From Collinsella aerofaciens (GTDB lineage Bacteria; Actinomycetota; Coriobacteriia; Coriobacteriales; Coriobacteriaceae), in contig NZ_WQPK01000030.1 in assembly GCF_018785265.1 (NCBI RefSeq), forward strand, positions 1 through 64,000: a stretch of DNA of 64,000 nucleotides, given 5' to 3'. Below the pieces are notes generated by a model. It did not search any database and was not told the DNA's origin. It was given only the letters and a program-made list of their open reading frames with translations. The position numbers and the translations under genes are program-made. Below are positions 6,868 to 15,235 of the stretch, in pieces. Numbering within the stretch: the stretch's first letter is position 1; each line of letters opens with the position of its first letter.

Positions 6868-7197
6868 ATATCTCCCTTCTTTCTTCCAAACGATAAGACA
6901 GTTTACGGTCAGGCTATGCAGGGTTTGGGCCAGGTCATGCGCTAGCGTCTCGCGCGGTTGATCTGGGTATTTTTCTTGGAACAGACGGAGAATTTTGGGC
7001 AAATCGCAGGTGCCGTCGCATAAGTCAAGAATCTCTTTAGCGACCCTGTTGAGGATCGTATAGATTTGTTTCCCATCTGAGCTTAGGACGCTCAGGCGGT
7101 TATTTGGTTCACTGCGAAGGTAGCTTGGGTCGAGGGGGATAGGGATGACTCCAGGCAATGATGAGATTTGCGCGCTCCAAACATTCACGGATTCCAT
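6640..7197 (-). CDS. PqqD-like RiPP recognition element protein
   Basis: The ATG at 7197 has AAAGGAG 5 bases upstream. Residues 30-105 match the PqqD winged-helix fold: a beta-hairpin (LSVLSSDGKQIY), then LN..AKEILDLCDGT, then a C-terminal helix and LTVNCLIVW. PqqD-like domains bind leader peptides and present them to radical SAM partners. As read, the frame continues past residue 110 into the start of the GNAT sequence and ends at 6640 because of the frameshift there. The internal ATG at 6867, with its own Shine-Dalgarno sequence, suggests PqqD and GNAT were once separate overlapping genes. First gene of the minus-strand operon. Confidence 0.75.
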   Translation of the reverse strand: MESVNVWSAQISSLPGVIPIPLDPSYLRSEPNNRLSVLSSDGKQIYTILNRVAKEILDLCDGTCDLPKILRLFQEKYPDQPRETLAHDLAQTLHSLTVNCLIVWKKEGRYMNDPFGSDYLTSVDPDELLILADASRFAEIEEAAAKSLSAKQSKNGNRIYFSEFDVEPELENFLVLRQRLFFFYP

Positions 7198-7372
7198 TGA
7201 TCTCCTTTGGTTGTGGCCTATCTTCCTCGAATAGCAACTCATTCGATAAAATATCACAAATCGAAACGATATATAAAAGAATATATTTATATCGATATAC
7301 AATATTAGGTTAAAAAAGTTTTGATGTTTGTCGATAGGGCTGGTATTGAAGGAGTGGACTGGAGTGATGGCG
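7198..7372. promoter_or_regulatory. AT-rich divergent promoter region
   Basis: A spacer of 175 bases between the divergent PqqD-like operon and the DUF3784-like/ABC genes. It is very AT-rich at 7240-7320 and holds an imperfect dyad (CGATATA near 7267 and TATATCG near 7288-7294), which could bind a regulator acting on both sides. No single promoter can be fixed with confidence. Confidence 0.35.
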
Positions 7373-7726
7373 ATGTCGGACGTTGTGGTTTCAATGGTGG
7401 GGTCATGCCTGCTGCTGGTGTTCGGAATAATGATATATCGAGGCAAGCTCACGGGATTGCTTGCCGGAATGTCATTGCTATCGGGAGAGCGTTTAGAGGA
7501 GGCAAAGCGGACGGCCGAGTCTCTAGGCGCAAACCGAGTGGTGGGGGCGTCTATAGTTTTCTCCGCAATATGCCTTTTTCTCTCGTCCCTTTTTCCGGAC
7601 AAAAGGGCTATTCTCGGTCTGATGGTGGCTGCTGTTATAATCGCCGCGCTTGCCTATGCAAATAGGGGGCTTATTCGTATGTATATAAAGGTGAAATGGA
7701 ATCCTGGGCACCGCAACCCGAGATAA
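7373..7726 (+). CDS. DUF3784-like small membrane protein
   Basis: A 117-residue protein with three predicted membrane segments (about residues 3-20, 54-68 and 74-91). The segment IYRGKLTGLLAGMSLLSGE, between helices 1 and 2, resembles DUF3784 proteins of Gram-positive bacteria. The ATG at 7373 has GGAG 8 bases upstream; in-frame starts at 7328 (TTG) and 7367 (ATG) are less well placed. It precedes the ABC exporter by about 95 bases on the same strand. A role as immunity or accessory membrane factor is a guess from context. Confidence 0.55.
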   Translation: MSDVVVSMVGSCLLLVFGIMIYRGKLTGLLAGMSLLSGERLEEAKRTAESLGANRVVGASIVFSAICLFLSSLFPDKRAILGLMVAAVIIAALAYANRGLIRMYIKVKWNPGHRNPR

Positions 7727-7822
7727 TGTCTTGAGCAAGGATTAACAACAAGGGATATATGGGAGCGATTAAGCGGCAAACAAATTCAGTTTTGGATAAA
7801 AGGCCGCTTGATGGGAGCTGGC

Positions 7823-9427
7823 ATGTTTAAGAAGACGGTTCACGAGTTGTTTCGGTGTAAAGGGTCACGGCTTTTCGTGATTCTCATGCTGGTGAATTTT
7901 GCTCTCTCGTGCGTCATGCCCGCCTTAAACGGTGGGTTTGTAGACTTTCTCGTGACGAATAGGGATCCATCTCGCGTCGTGTGGTTTGCGGCCTTTGTTG
8001 CGGGCATAGGGATATCGGCCTCCTTCATGTCGTATGCGATGGGTGTGAACGTATCGCGCGTCATCTTGGAGATGACGACGAGACTGATGGGGACCACGTG
8101 TGAGTCGTTTGAACGGGGGCCCCTGGAAAAGGGGGAGCAGGCGGATCCATCCTATACAACGCAGAGGGTGTATGCGGATTCGAATGCGGTGTCATCGTTT
8201 GTCGTGAACAACTTCCTGACGATCGGGCTTAACGTCGTTCTGGTTGTGTTGATATGCATCATCCTGTTTTCGATTAATCCGGTGTTCCTGGTGTTAAGTG
8301 CATGTTCGCTTGTTGCGTACTTCATTTTATTCAGGGCGTTGAAAAAGCCGTTGTACAACAGCTCGCTTGCGAACAAGGAGGGTTTGAGTAAGCTTTTCGC
8401 GTCCGTGAGCGGCGAGCTGTCGCAGTTGTTTGACATTAAGTGCGATGGCGCATATAACCAGAGCGCTCGGACGCTCAAAGGGGTATTCGAGGGGTACTAC
8501 CCGATTTACATGAAAGCAAGTAGGGTCTCGAATCTGGCCACATCAAGCGACGGCCTGATCTCGTCTGTGTTTCGGGGGGCACTGCTCGTGATCTCCGGGA
8601 TGGAAATATTGAGCGGAAGAATGAGCTTAGGCGAGTTCACAATGGTGAACTCGTATTACTCGATGGCGTTCGGATGCTTCAAGTATTTTTTGAATTATTT
8701 CAAATCGTATCAGGACGCAAGGGCCTCGTTCGACCGATTGGGGGCTCTGACGGAGGACGCCGAGGACCGCGGCACCCTCACGGTTGGGCACGTGGAGAGC
8801 ATATCGTTGTCCAACATCGCGTACCGATACGCGGGAAAGCCCTACTTATACCGCGACCTCTCCGTGGAGGTGGAGGAAGGAAAAACCTATGCCATTACCG
8901 GGCCGAACGGATGCGGAAAAAGCACGTTTCTGAAGGTGCTCCTTGGACTATATTCTGCTGGGGGACATCGGGCTTTGGGGTCGGTGCCATATGAAGAGCT
9001 CGATATGGAGACGATCCGACGGGACCTGTTTGCGGTGTGCCCGCAAAAGCTCTTTATTCCGAACGAAACGGTGGAGAATTACCTTGAGAGGACGTCGATT
9101 CGGGGATCGAGCGAAAACCTCCGAGAGTTTGTGCCGAGTTTCTATCGAACCGTCGAATCGTTAAAAGGCAAGAATTGTAGAGACCTTTCTGGTGGAGAGT
9201 ATCGAAAGCTAAGGATATTCGCAGCACTTCGCAGGCAGCCGGAAGTGCTTGTGTTTGATGAACCAACGAACGATTTAGATGAAGAAAGCCGTCGGGAGTT
9301 CACGGAGTATATTCATCGAAATCCCTTCGATCAGTTAATTCTTGTTGTAAGCCATGATCAGGATTTGATTTCAGCATGCGATAGGAAGCTGGATTTGGAT
9401 TTCGATCCGAAAAATGGGCAATGCTGA
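7823..9427 (+). CDS. ABC exporter (fused membrane and ATPase domains)
   Basis: About 534 residues. The N-terminal 300 form a type-IV ABC transmembrane domain with about six helices. The C-terminal ATPase has Walker A GPNGCGKST, signature LSGGE, Walker B VLVFDEPT and the H-loop VVSHD. No peptidase C39 domain precedes the membrane part, so any leader removal needs another protease. The ATG at 7823 has GGGAG 5 bases upstream; ATG 7811 is an alternative. The next stretch is a decayed second ABC ATPase, suggesting an ancestral heterodimer. Inference: export of, or resistance to, the peptide made by the neighbouring operon. It is the only intact transporter in the accessory region. Confidence 0.85.
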   Translation: MFKKTVHELFRCKGSRLFVILMLVNFALSCVMPALNGGFVDFLVTNRDPSRVVWFAAFVAGIGISASFMSYAMGVNVSRVILEMTTRLMGTTCESFERGPLEKGEQADPSYTTQRVYADSNAVSSFVVNNFLTIGLNVVLVVLICIILFSINPVFLVLSACSLVAYFILFRALKKPLYNSSLANKEGLSKLFASVSGELSQLFDIKCDGAYNQSARTLKGVFEGYYPIYMKASRVSNLATSSDGLISSVFRGALLVISGMEILSGRMSLGEFTMVNSYYSMAFGCFKYFLNYFKSYQDARASFDRLGALTEDAEDRGTLTVGHVESISLSNIAYRYAGKPYLYRDLSVEVEEGKTYAITGPNGCGKSTFLKVLLGLYSAGGHRALGSVPYEELDMETIRRDLFAVCPQKLFIPNETVENYLERTSIRGSSENLREFVPSFYRTVESLKGKNCRDLSGGEYRKLRIFAALRRQPEVLVFDEPTNDLDEESRREFTEYIHRNPFDQLILVVSHDQDLISACDRKLDLDFDPKNGQC

Positions 9428-9513
9428 TGGGAAACGCTTAGAATTCGGGCTTGCGCGTCATGGAGTAATCTTTCCTCTTATCGAAAATCGTTACAATATA
9501 AGAAAAACAGTAA

Positions 9514-10114
9514 GCAAGAAGAAATGGCTCGGGGAAGAGCTCGCTGCTGTCAGTGATATTGGGTCTATATCCAGATAACACGGAAGGGGCCGTCCTCTAC
9601 AACGGGGTATCACAGCGTCGCATCGACCGATACGCATTGCGGCGGTGCCGAGTTGGCATTACGGAGCAAGAGCCCCCTATTGTTGGGGGGGACGATCCTC
9701 GATAATCTTACGCTGCTTTCTGATGATTTCGAGGCCGACAAACTGAATCGGATGCTTGCCATATTGGGGTTAGACAAAATGATTGCCGCTGCGGAGAACG
9801 GGGCGGCAGCGATGCTTGGCAGCAAGAAAGGAGGGGTGTCCGGCGGGGAGAAGCAGAACATCGCAATTGTGCGGCAGATGTTGAAATCGCCGGACGTCAT
9901 GTTGTTTCTTGAGTCAACTTCAGCGCTTGATGCGAAGAGCCGGAGCGCACTAATTAAATTGCTTCATGAGGTTAAGAGAGACCATATTGTAATTGTTGTC
10001 ACTCATGACGAAGAGATGCTTGCGGCTTGCGACGTGGTCATTCCGATGCCCGGATGCTTATCGGGACGTGGCGTTGAAGGCCCAGAAGATCGAAATGGCG
10101 TGGGTGTTGGGTAA
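9514..10114 (+). pseudogene. Remnant of a second ABC transporter ATPase domain
   Basis: Only the nucleotide-binding part remains. Walker A (NGSGKSS, 9523-9543) and a Q-loop-like TEQEP lie in one frame. An extra C in the C5 tract at 9673-9677 moves the rest into another frame (LLGGTILDNL, signature VSGGE, VVTHD). The Walker B region reads MLFLESTSALD, with Leu where the catalytic-site Asp is expected. The membrane domain is missing: only 86 bases separate it from the intact ABC gene, and a stop lies just before Walker A. The final 15 or so residues up to 10114 look like read-through rather than transporter sequence. Almost certainly inactive. Confidence 0.75.
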
Positions 10115-10192
10115 GTCCCTACGCGTACGACGTTGGGTTTCTGATCTTCATCGTCCTGCAAAGAAGGCTTTGTAACACGTTTCCCCTGGGAG

Positions 10193-10228
10193 GCCCCTTT
10201 TGTCCGTAGTGGCAAAGAGGGGCTTTTT
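10193..10228 (+). terminator. Intrinsic terminator after the ABC region
   Basis: GCCCCTTTTGTCC and GGCAAAGAGGGGC form a 13-bp stem with minor mismatches, followed by TTTTT. It would end transcripts from the DUF3784/ABC unit. Confidence 0.7.
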
Positions 10229-10329
10229 CGTTTCCCTCTTGCGGCGGAGGGGGACACCATGCGCCTATACAGGACGACCTGCGCGCTTTCGTCGGATGAC
10301 GGGCTATGTGTCGAGATGGGGGTCTCGGG

Positions 10330-10381
10330 TTGAGGCCGTACCGATGGTCGCGGTCGGCCAGCGACCATCGGTACGGCTCAA
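10330..10381. repeat. 21-bp inverted repeat with 9-base loop
   Basis: TTGAGGCCGTACCGATGGTCGC is mirrored by the sequence at 10361-10381, apart from one bulged G on the left arm. No T-run follows, so it is not an ordinary terminator. It could be a protein-binding site, an RNA-stabilising hairpin or a repeat-element remnant. Confidence 0.65.
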
Positions 10382-10435
10382 TCGTATTACCAGAACTAGT
10401 AAGGAGCCGCCCTTTCGGACGACTCAAACTGTAAT

Positions 10436-10511
10436 GGGGCTTTTTTAGCTACCCCGGCCGTTACTCCGCCAAAGCATTCGCGCTATCTGCCGGGGTAGCT
10501 AAAATAGCCCC
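10436..10511. repeat. Long interrupted inverted repeat upstream of ppdK
   Basis: The arms at 10436-10458 and 10489-10511 share a perfect 14-bp inner match (TTAGCTACCCCGGC and its complement) and an outer GGGGCT/AGCCCC pair, with a 30-base loop. The T-run at 10441-10446 lies inside the left arm. The structure could act as a terminator or be a small repeat element. Confidence 0.6.
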
Positions 10512-10862
10512 GTCCCAATATTAGCTACTCTGACCAAAATCCCTGGGACAAATACTTCTGATAGATTTTGTCTTTCTTGGCTATTGCGTAGTTTAAGAGA
10601 TACCATTCCAATAATTACAGCTATTTGCTAAACCGTTTTAGCTGATTCTACCACATTTGACCTGCAATTACATTGTGCTGGTATCTTCATAAGGTAACCA
10701 CCTTTACCTACCGTTTACCGCCAGTTTTAGCACGTTTACCAAACCGCGCAGCCTCTGCTCATGCCCGCCCAAAACCCGCCGTATAGTTCCCTCACGGCCT
10801 GCATCCGGCGGGTCGATTCGTTACCACGGTCGTGTGTGCGAACACATAGAAGGGGAAGTATC

Positions 10863-13613
10863 GTGCGCGATTGCAAGAGGGTTTACCGTTTTGGCACCGA
10901 TGTCCAGGGCACTTGTGTCACAGAGGGCGACAAGTCCATGAACTTTGTGCTTGGCGGCAAGGGCGCTAACCTTGCCGAGATGAGCCGTATCGGCCTGCCG
11001 GTCCCCGGTGGCTTTACCATTACCTGCCAGACCTGCGTTGAGTACTCCGGTGCCGGCAATGTTTGGCCTGCCGGCGCGCTCGACGAGATCGTTGCCGCCG
11101 AGGCCGACCTCGAAGCCCGCTGCGGCAAGAAGCTCGGAGATGCCCATGACCCGCTGCTCGTGTCGGTGCGCTCGGGCGCTCCGTTCTCCATGCCCGGCAT
11201 GATGGACACGGTTCTCAACCTGGGCCTCAACGACGATTCCGTCCAAGGTCTTATCGCCCAGACGCAGAACCCGCGTTTTGCTTGGGACAGCTACCGTCGC
11301 TTTATCCAGATGTTCTCCAACGTCGTTATGGGCGTCGACGCCGATCTGTTCGAGAACGCCCTGACCCAGGCCCGCCTGGTCGCCGGCGTCCGCGTCGATT
11401 CCGAGCTTTCGGCCGAGGACCTGCAGGAGCTCGTCGAGACCTTCAAGGGCATCTTCTCCGACAACGTCGAGGCCGCCCTGTATCCCGAGCTCGAGGTCGC
11501 TGACGGCAAGCCCGTCTTCCCGCACGATCCGGAGCTCCAGCTTCGCCTTGCCATCCAGGCCGTCTTTGGCAGCTGGATGAACGAGCGCGCCTGCATCTAC
11601 CGCAAGCAGCACGGTATTTCCGACGAGCTCGGCACCGCCGTCAACGTTCAGGCCATGGCCTTTGGCAACAAGGGCGAGACCTCTGCGACCGGCGTCGCCT
11701 TTACGCGTAACCCGGCCGACGGCACCAAGGAGTTCTACGGCGACTTTCTGGTCAACGCCCAGGGCGAGGACGTCGTCGCCGGCATCCGCAATACCGAGCC
11801 CATCGCCGACCTCAAGACCACCCCGGGCCTCGAGTCCGCTGGCGAGGAGCTCGAGCGCGTGTTCCTGACGCTCGAGAATCACTATCGCGATATGTGCGAT
11901 ATCGAATTCACCATCGAGCAGGGCAAGCTCTGGATGCTCCAGACCCGCGTGGGCAAGCGCACCGCCACCGCCGCCCTACGCATTGCCATCGAGATGGTCG
12001 AGGAGGGTCTGATCACCCGCGAGGAGGCCGTGAGCCGCATCGATCCCGCTCAGCTCGACCAACTCCTGCACCCACAGTTCGACTCCTCCAAGAAGTACGA
12101 GGCGCTCGCGACCGGTCTTAACGCCAGCCCCGGCGCCGCCGTGGGCGAGGTCGTGTTCTCGAGCGATGACGCCGTCGCGCGTTCTGCCGAGGGTCACAAG
12201 GTCATCCTGGTCCGCTGGGAGACCAACCCCGACGACCTGAAGGGCATGGTTGCCGCCGAGGGCATCCTAACGAGCCATGGCGGCAAGACGAGCCACGCCG
12301 CCGTTATCGCCCGCGGCATGGGCACGCCCTGCGTCTGCGGTGTCGAGCGCTTCCATATCGACGCGGCCGAGAAGGTCGTGCGCATCGAGGGCAGCGATCG
12401 CGTGCTGCGCGAGGGCGACATCATCTCCATCGACGGTACCCAGGGCATCGTTGTCGACGGCGCCGTTGACTTGGTCTCCGCCGAGCTTACCGGCGACCTG
12501 GACACTATCCTGTCCTGGGCCGACGAGATCCGTCTGGATGAGACCTGCGGCCACGCCAACCACGTGCGCGTCAACGCCGACAACCCCGAGGATGCCGAGC
12601 TCGCGCTTGAGTTTGGCGCCGAGGCCATCGGCCTGTGCCGCACTGAGCACATGTTCCTGGGCGATCGCAAGAACATCATCCAAAGCTTCATCCTGTCCGA
12701 TGACGAGGCCGTGAAGCAGCAGGCCCTGGCCGATTTGCTCAAGGTCCAGACCGAGGATTTCCTGGCCATGTTCAAGACCATGACCGGTCGCGAGGTGGTC
12801 GTTCGCCTGCTCGATCCGCCGCTTCATGAGTTCCTGGATAATCCTCGCGAGCTCGAGGTCGCCATCACCAAGAAGGAAGCCGCCGGCGCCAGCGAGGAGG
12901 AGCTTGCCGCCCTGCGTGCTCGCCTGCGTCGCATCGACGGCATGGTCGAGTCCAACCCCATGCTGGGCCTGCGCGGCGTGCGCCTGTCCGTCGTCTTCGG
13001 CGACCTGCCGCTTATGCAGGTCCGTGCCGTGGCAACGGCTGCCGCCCGCCTCATCAAGGAGGGCGTCGACCCGCGTCCCGAGATCATGGTCCCGCTCGTC
13101 TCCATCACGGCCGAGCATGTCCAGACCCGCAAGGTCATCGAGCGCGTCATCGCCGAGGTTTCCGCCGAGGAGGGCGTGGAGCTCAACATTCCTGCGGGTA
13201 CGATGCTCGAGCTGCCGCGCGCCTGCATGGTCGCCGACGAGATCGCCCAGCACGCCGATTTCTTCTGCTTTGGCACCAACGACCTCACCCAGACGACCTT
13301 CGGCTTCTCCCGCGACGATGCCGAGGCCAAGTTCATTCCGCTGTACCTGCACAAGAAGATCCTGAAGGACAACCCCTTCGAGACCATCGACACGGCGGTG
13401 CTGGAGCTCGTGCGCTTGGCCGTCGAGAAGGGCCGCGCCACCAATCCCGACATGCACTTTGGCGTGTGCGGCGAACACGGCGGCGACCCCAAGTCCATCA
13501 AGGGCCTGTTTAACGTGGCCGACGTGGACTACGTGTCCTGCTCGCCCTATCGCGTGCCCCTCGCGCGCCTGGCTGCCGCCCAGGCCAAGCTCGAGGCCAA
13601 GCGTTCCGCCTAA
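10863..13613 (+). CDS. ppdK: Pyruvate, phosphate dikinase
   Basis: Interconverts pyruvate, ATP and phosphate with PEP, AMP and diphosphate in the cytoplasm; in fermenters it can run toward pyruvate and ATP. The 916 residues show the ATP-grasp start (GGKGANLAEM, GLPVPGGF), the swivelling-domain motif GGKTSHAAVIARG with the phosphorylated His near 478, and the PEP-binding barrel ending in FGVCGEHGGDP, with the catalytic Cys near 869. The GTG at 10863 follows AAGGGGAAG by 5 bases; longer in-frame starts would add about 34 unconserved residues. It stands alone, with its own terminator at 13652. Confidence 0.96.
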   Translation: MRDCKRVYRFGTDVQGTCVTEGDKSMNFVLGGKGANLAEMSRIGLPVPGGFTITCQTCVEYSGAGNVWPAGALDEIVAAEADLEARCGKKLGDAHDPLLVSVRSGAPFSMPGMMDTVLNLGLNDDSVQGLIAQTQNPRFAWDSYRRFIQMFSNVVMGVDADLFENALTQARLVAGVRVDSELSAEDLQELVETFKGIFSDNVEAALYPELEVADGKPVFPHDPELQLRLAIQAVFGSWMNERACIYRKQHGISDELGTAVNVQAMAFGNKGETSATGVAFTRNPADGTKEFYGDFLVNAQGEDVVAGIRNTEPIADLKTTPGLESAGEELERVFLTLENHYRDMCDIEFTIEQGKLWMLQTRVGKRTATAALRIAIEMVEEGLITREEAVSRIDPAQLDQLLHPQFDSSKKYEALATGLNASPGAAVGEVVFSSDDAVARSAEGHKVILVRWETNPDDLKGMVAAEGILTSHGGKTSHAAVIARGMGTPCVCGVERFHIDAAEKVVRIEGSDRVLREGDIISIDGTQGIVVDGAVDLVSAELTGDLDTILSWADEIRLDETCGHANHVRVNADNPEDAELALEFGAEAIGLCRTEHMFLGDRKNIIQSFILSDDEAVKQQALADLLKVQTEDFLAMFKTMTGREVVVRLLDPPLHEFLDNPRELEVAITKKEAAGASEEELAALRARLRRIDGMVESNPMLGLRGVRLSVVFGDLPLMQVRAVATAAARLIKEGVDPRPEIMVPLVSITAEHVQTRKVIERVIAEVSAEEGVELNIPAGTMLELPRACMVADEIAQHADFFCFGTNDLTQTTFGFSRDDAEAKFIPLYLHKKILKDNPFETIDTAVLELVRLAVEKGRATNPDMHFGVCGEHGGDPKSIKGLFNVADVDYVSCSPYRVPLARLAAAQAKLEAKRSA

Positions 13614-13651
13614 CGTTTTGGGTTTAGACGCCTAGCGTAGCCCCCTTCATG

Positions 13652-13685
13652 CCGCCCGTCTCATTCGTGAGACGGGCGGTTATCA
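13652..13685 (+). terminator. Intrinsic terminator after ppdK
   Basis: CCGCCCGTCTCA and TGAGACGGGCGG form a perfect 12-bp stem around a TTCG tetraloop, followed by TTATCAT. The U-tract is short, but the stem is very stable. Confidence 0.75.
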
Positions 13686-13725
13686 TGTGCGGGTTTTGTC
13701 TTTTTGTCAGCGTAAAAAAATGTTC

Positions 13726-13753
13726 TTGCAGCAGAAACCCGCGCGTGTATACT
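13726..13753 (+). promoter_or_regulatory. Predicted promoter for rplS
   Basis: TTGCAG (13726-13731), a 16-base spacer, then TATACT (13748-13753). A small hairpin, GTGCCG...CGGCAC at 13774-13797, lies in the leader before the ribosome-binding site and might take part in L19 autoregulation. Confidence 0.55.
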
Positions 13754-13822
13754 CGAATACGTTTGTTCAACTACGTGCCGGCCAAGGTGGTACGGCACCT
13801 CTAGAAGAGTAAGGAATTGCAC

Positions 13823-14164
13823 ATGGATTACATCCGCGCAATCGAGCGTCAGCAGATCCGCGAGGACATTCCTCAGGTTCGCGTCGCCGACAACGTCAAG
13901 GTTCACTACCGCATTAAGGAAGGCGACCGCGAGCGCATCCAGGTCTTCCAGGGCGACGTCATCCGCATGGCCGGCGCCGGTGCCCGCGAGACCTTCACCG
14001 TCCGCAAGATGTCCTTCGGTGTCGGTGTTGAGCGTACCTTCCCGCTTCACAGCCCCAAGATCGCCAAGCTCGAGGTCGTTCGTCATGGTCGCGTCCGTCG
14101 CGCCAAGCTGTACTACCTCCGCGACAAGGTGGGCAAGGCTGCTCGCATCCCCGAGAAGCGCTAA
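13823..14164 (+). CDS. rplS: 50S ribosomal protein L19
   Basis: 113 residues with the L19 pattern: [14 protein letters not shown] at the start, GDVI near residue 43, [18 protein letters not shown] in the middle and [10 protein letters not shown] near the end. L19 sits at the interface between the 30S and 50S subunits. The ATG at 13823 has AAGGA 7 bases upstream; an in-frame TTG lies two codons earlier. The usual rimM-trmD partners are not next to it; it has its own promoter and terminator here. Confidence 0.97.
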   Translation: MDYIRAIERQQIREDIPQVRVADNVKVHYRIKEGDRERIQVFQGDVIRMAGAGARETFTVRKMSFGVGVERTFPLHSPKIAKLEVVRHGRVRRAKLYYLRDKVGKAARIPEKR

Positions 14165-14198
14165 GAAGATCGCAGCGTCTGTCCACTCGTTTGGACAC

Positions 14199-14228
14199 AA
14201 GGGTCACCTTCGGGTGGCCCTTCTTTTT
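14199..14228 (+). terminator. Intrinsic terminator after rplS
   Basis: AAGGGTCACC, loop TTCG, GGTGGCCCTT, then CTTTTT. The 10-bp stem has one G-U pair. Confidence 0.85.
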
Positions 14229-14257
14229 ATCTGATTTGCATGCAAGGAGGGCCTGGT

Positions 14258-15046
14258 ATGGCCAACATGACGAGCTCGGTTTCGGCATCGCAGGTTGCCG
14301 GTGAGTTGGCGAGCGCTACGTTTGAGGAGATTCCTGCCCTCGTGGAGCATTATCGCGAGGATCCGCGCCAGCAGGTGATCAAGGCTTGCGAGCGTGCCCT
14401 CAAACGCCATGCCAAAGAGCTTGCCGAGCGCGAGCGCGTCAACGGCATGTATCAGCTTATGCATGAGCTCGGCGGTGATGGTGTGGTCGTGGGCGTCGAC
14501 GAGGTGGGCCGTGGCTCGGTAGCGGGTCCCTTGACCGTGTGTGCCGTGTGTCTTCCGATGGAGCCGCGCATCTGGGGCATCAACGATTCCAAAAAGCTCA
14601 CGCCCGCGCGCCGCGAGCTGCTCTCGGTGAAGATAGCCGAGGTGGCGACTGCCATCGGCTTTTGCCATATCGCTCCTGCGGATATCGATGAGATGGGCAT
14701 GGCCCGTGCTATCCGTACTGCCGTTGCGGGCGCCGTGGCCGATACGGGGCTCGAGCCCGATTGCGTGCTTATGGACGGTAACCCCTTGGGCGCCGTTCCT
14801 AACGAGCGCGATGTGGTGAAGGGTGATGCCAAAATCGCCTGCATCGCCGCGGCGTCCATCATGGCCAAGGTCACGCGTGACGAGATGATGGTCGAGTACG
14901 ACGCCGAGTATCCCGAGTACCATCTGGCCGAGTCGAAGGGCTATGCAAGCCCCGAGCATATCGAGGCCATTCGCAAACATGGACTTTGTCCACTGCACCG
15001 CGTGAGCTTTTGCGGAAACTTTCTGCAGACTGAGCGCCTTTTCTAG
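14258..15046 (+). CDS. rnhB: Ribonuclease HII
   Basis: Cleaves RNA in RNA/DNA hybrids and removes misincorporated ribonucleotides. 262 residues. The catalytic region opens with GVDEVGRGSVAGP (Asp and Glu of the metal site), followed by INDSKKLT, then DGN, and ends with HRVSF. An N-terminal extension of about 75 residues precedes the catalytic fold; it looks helical and may aid substrate binding. The ATG at 14258 has AGGAGG 7 bases upstream. Together with yraN, comM and dprA this is a common bacterial DNA-processing neighbourhood, though a terminator separates it from yraN. Confidence 0.95.
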   Translation: MANMTSSVSASQVAGELASATFEEIPALVEHYREDPRQQVIKACERALKRHAKELAERERVNGMYQLMHELGGDGVVVGVDEVGRGSVAGPLTVCAVCLPMEPRIWGINDSKKLTPARRELLSVKIAEVATAIGFCHIAPADIDEMGMARAIRTAVAGAVADTGLEPDCVLMDGNPLGAVPNERDVVKGDAKIACIAAASIMAKVTRDEMMVEYDAEYPEYHLAESKGYASPEHIEAIRKHGLCPLHRVSFCGNFLQTERLF

Positions 15047-15095
15047 GTCAATTGTGGAGACAGGGACCTCAGGGGTTTTATAAACCTGCTGGTAG

Positions 15096-15137
15096 CGGGC
15101 CGTATGCAACACCATTGCTGCGTACGGCCCGTTTTTT
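15096..15137 (+). terminator. Intrinsic terminator after rnhB
   Basis: CGGGCCGTATGCA and TGCGTACGGCCCG form a 13-bp stem with one mismatch, followed by TTTTTT. Confidence 0.85.
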
Positions 15138-15235
15138 GACGGCATTTGGTCAGCTTTTGGTTTGCTTCCGGTACTTACCCGCATGAAAGGTGCCCTCATC
15201 ATCGGGGCAATGCAGCGTGCGGGAAAGGAGACCCC

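Larger units (their letters stand above)
10115..10862. other. Non-coding boundary region with three inverted repeats
   Basis: About 750 bases between the accessory block and ppdK. It holds a terminator (10193-10228) and two long inverted repeats (10330-10381 and 10436-10511), listed separately, then an AT-rich stretch (10520-10740) that probably includes the ppdK promoter. No gene is supported. It marks the right edge of the low-GC block. Confidence 0.5.

Noticed and set aside
10436..10511. Insertion-sequence terminal repeats
   Set aside because: No transposase lies between the arms, which are only 30 bases apart; a hairpin or small repeat is a better description.
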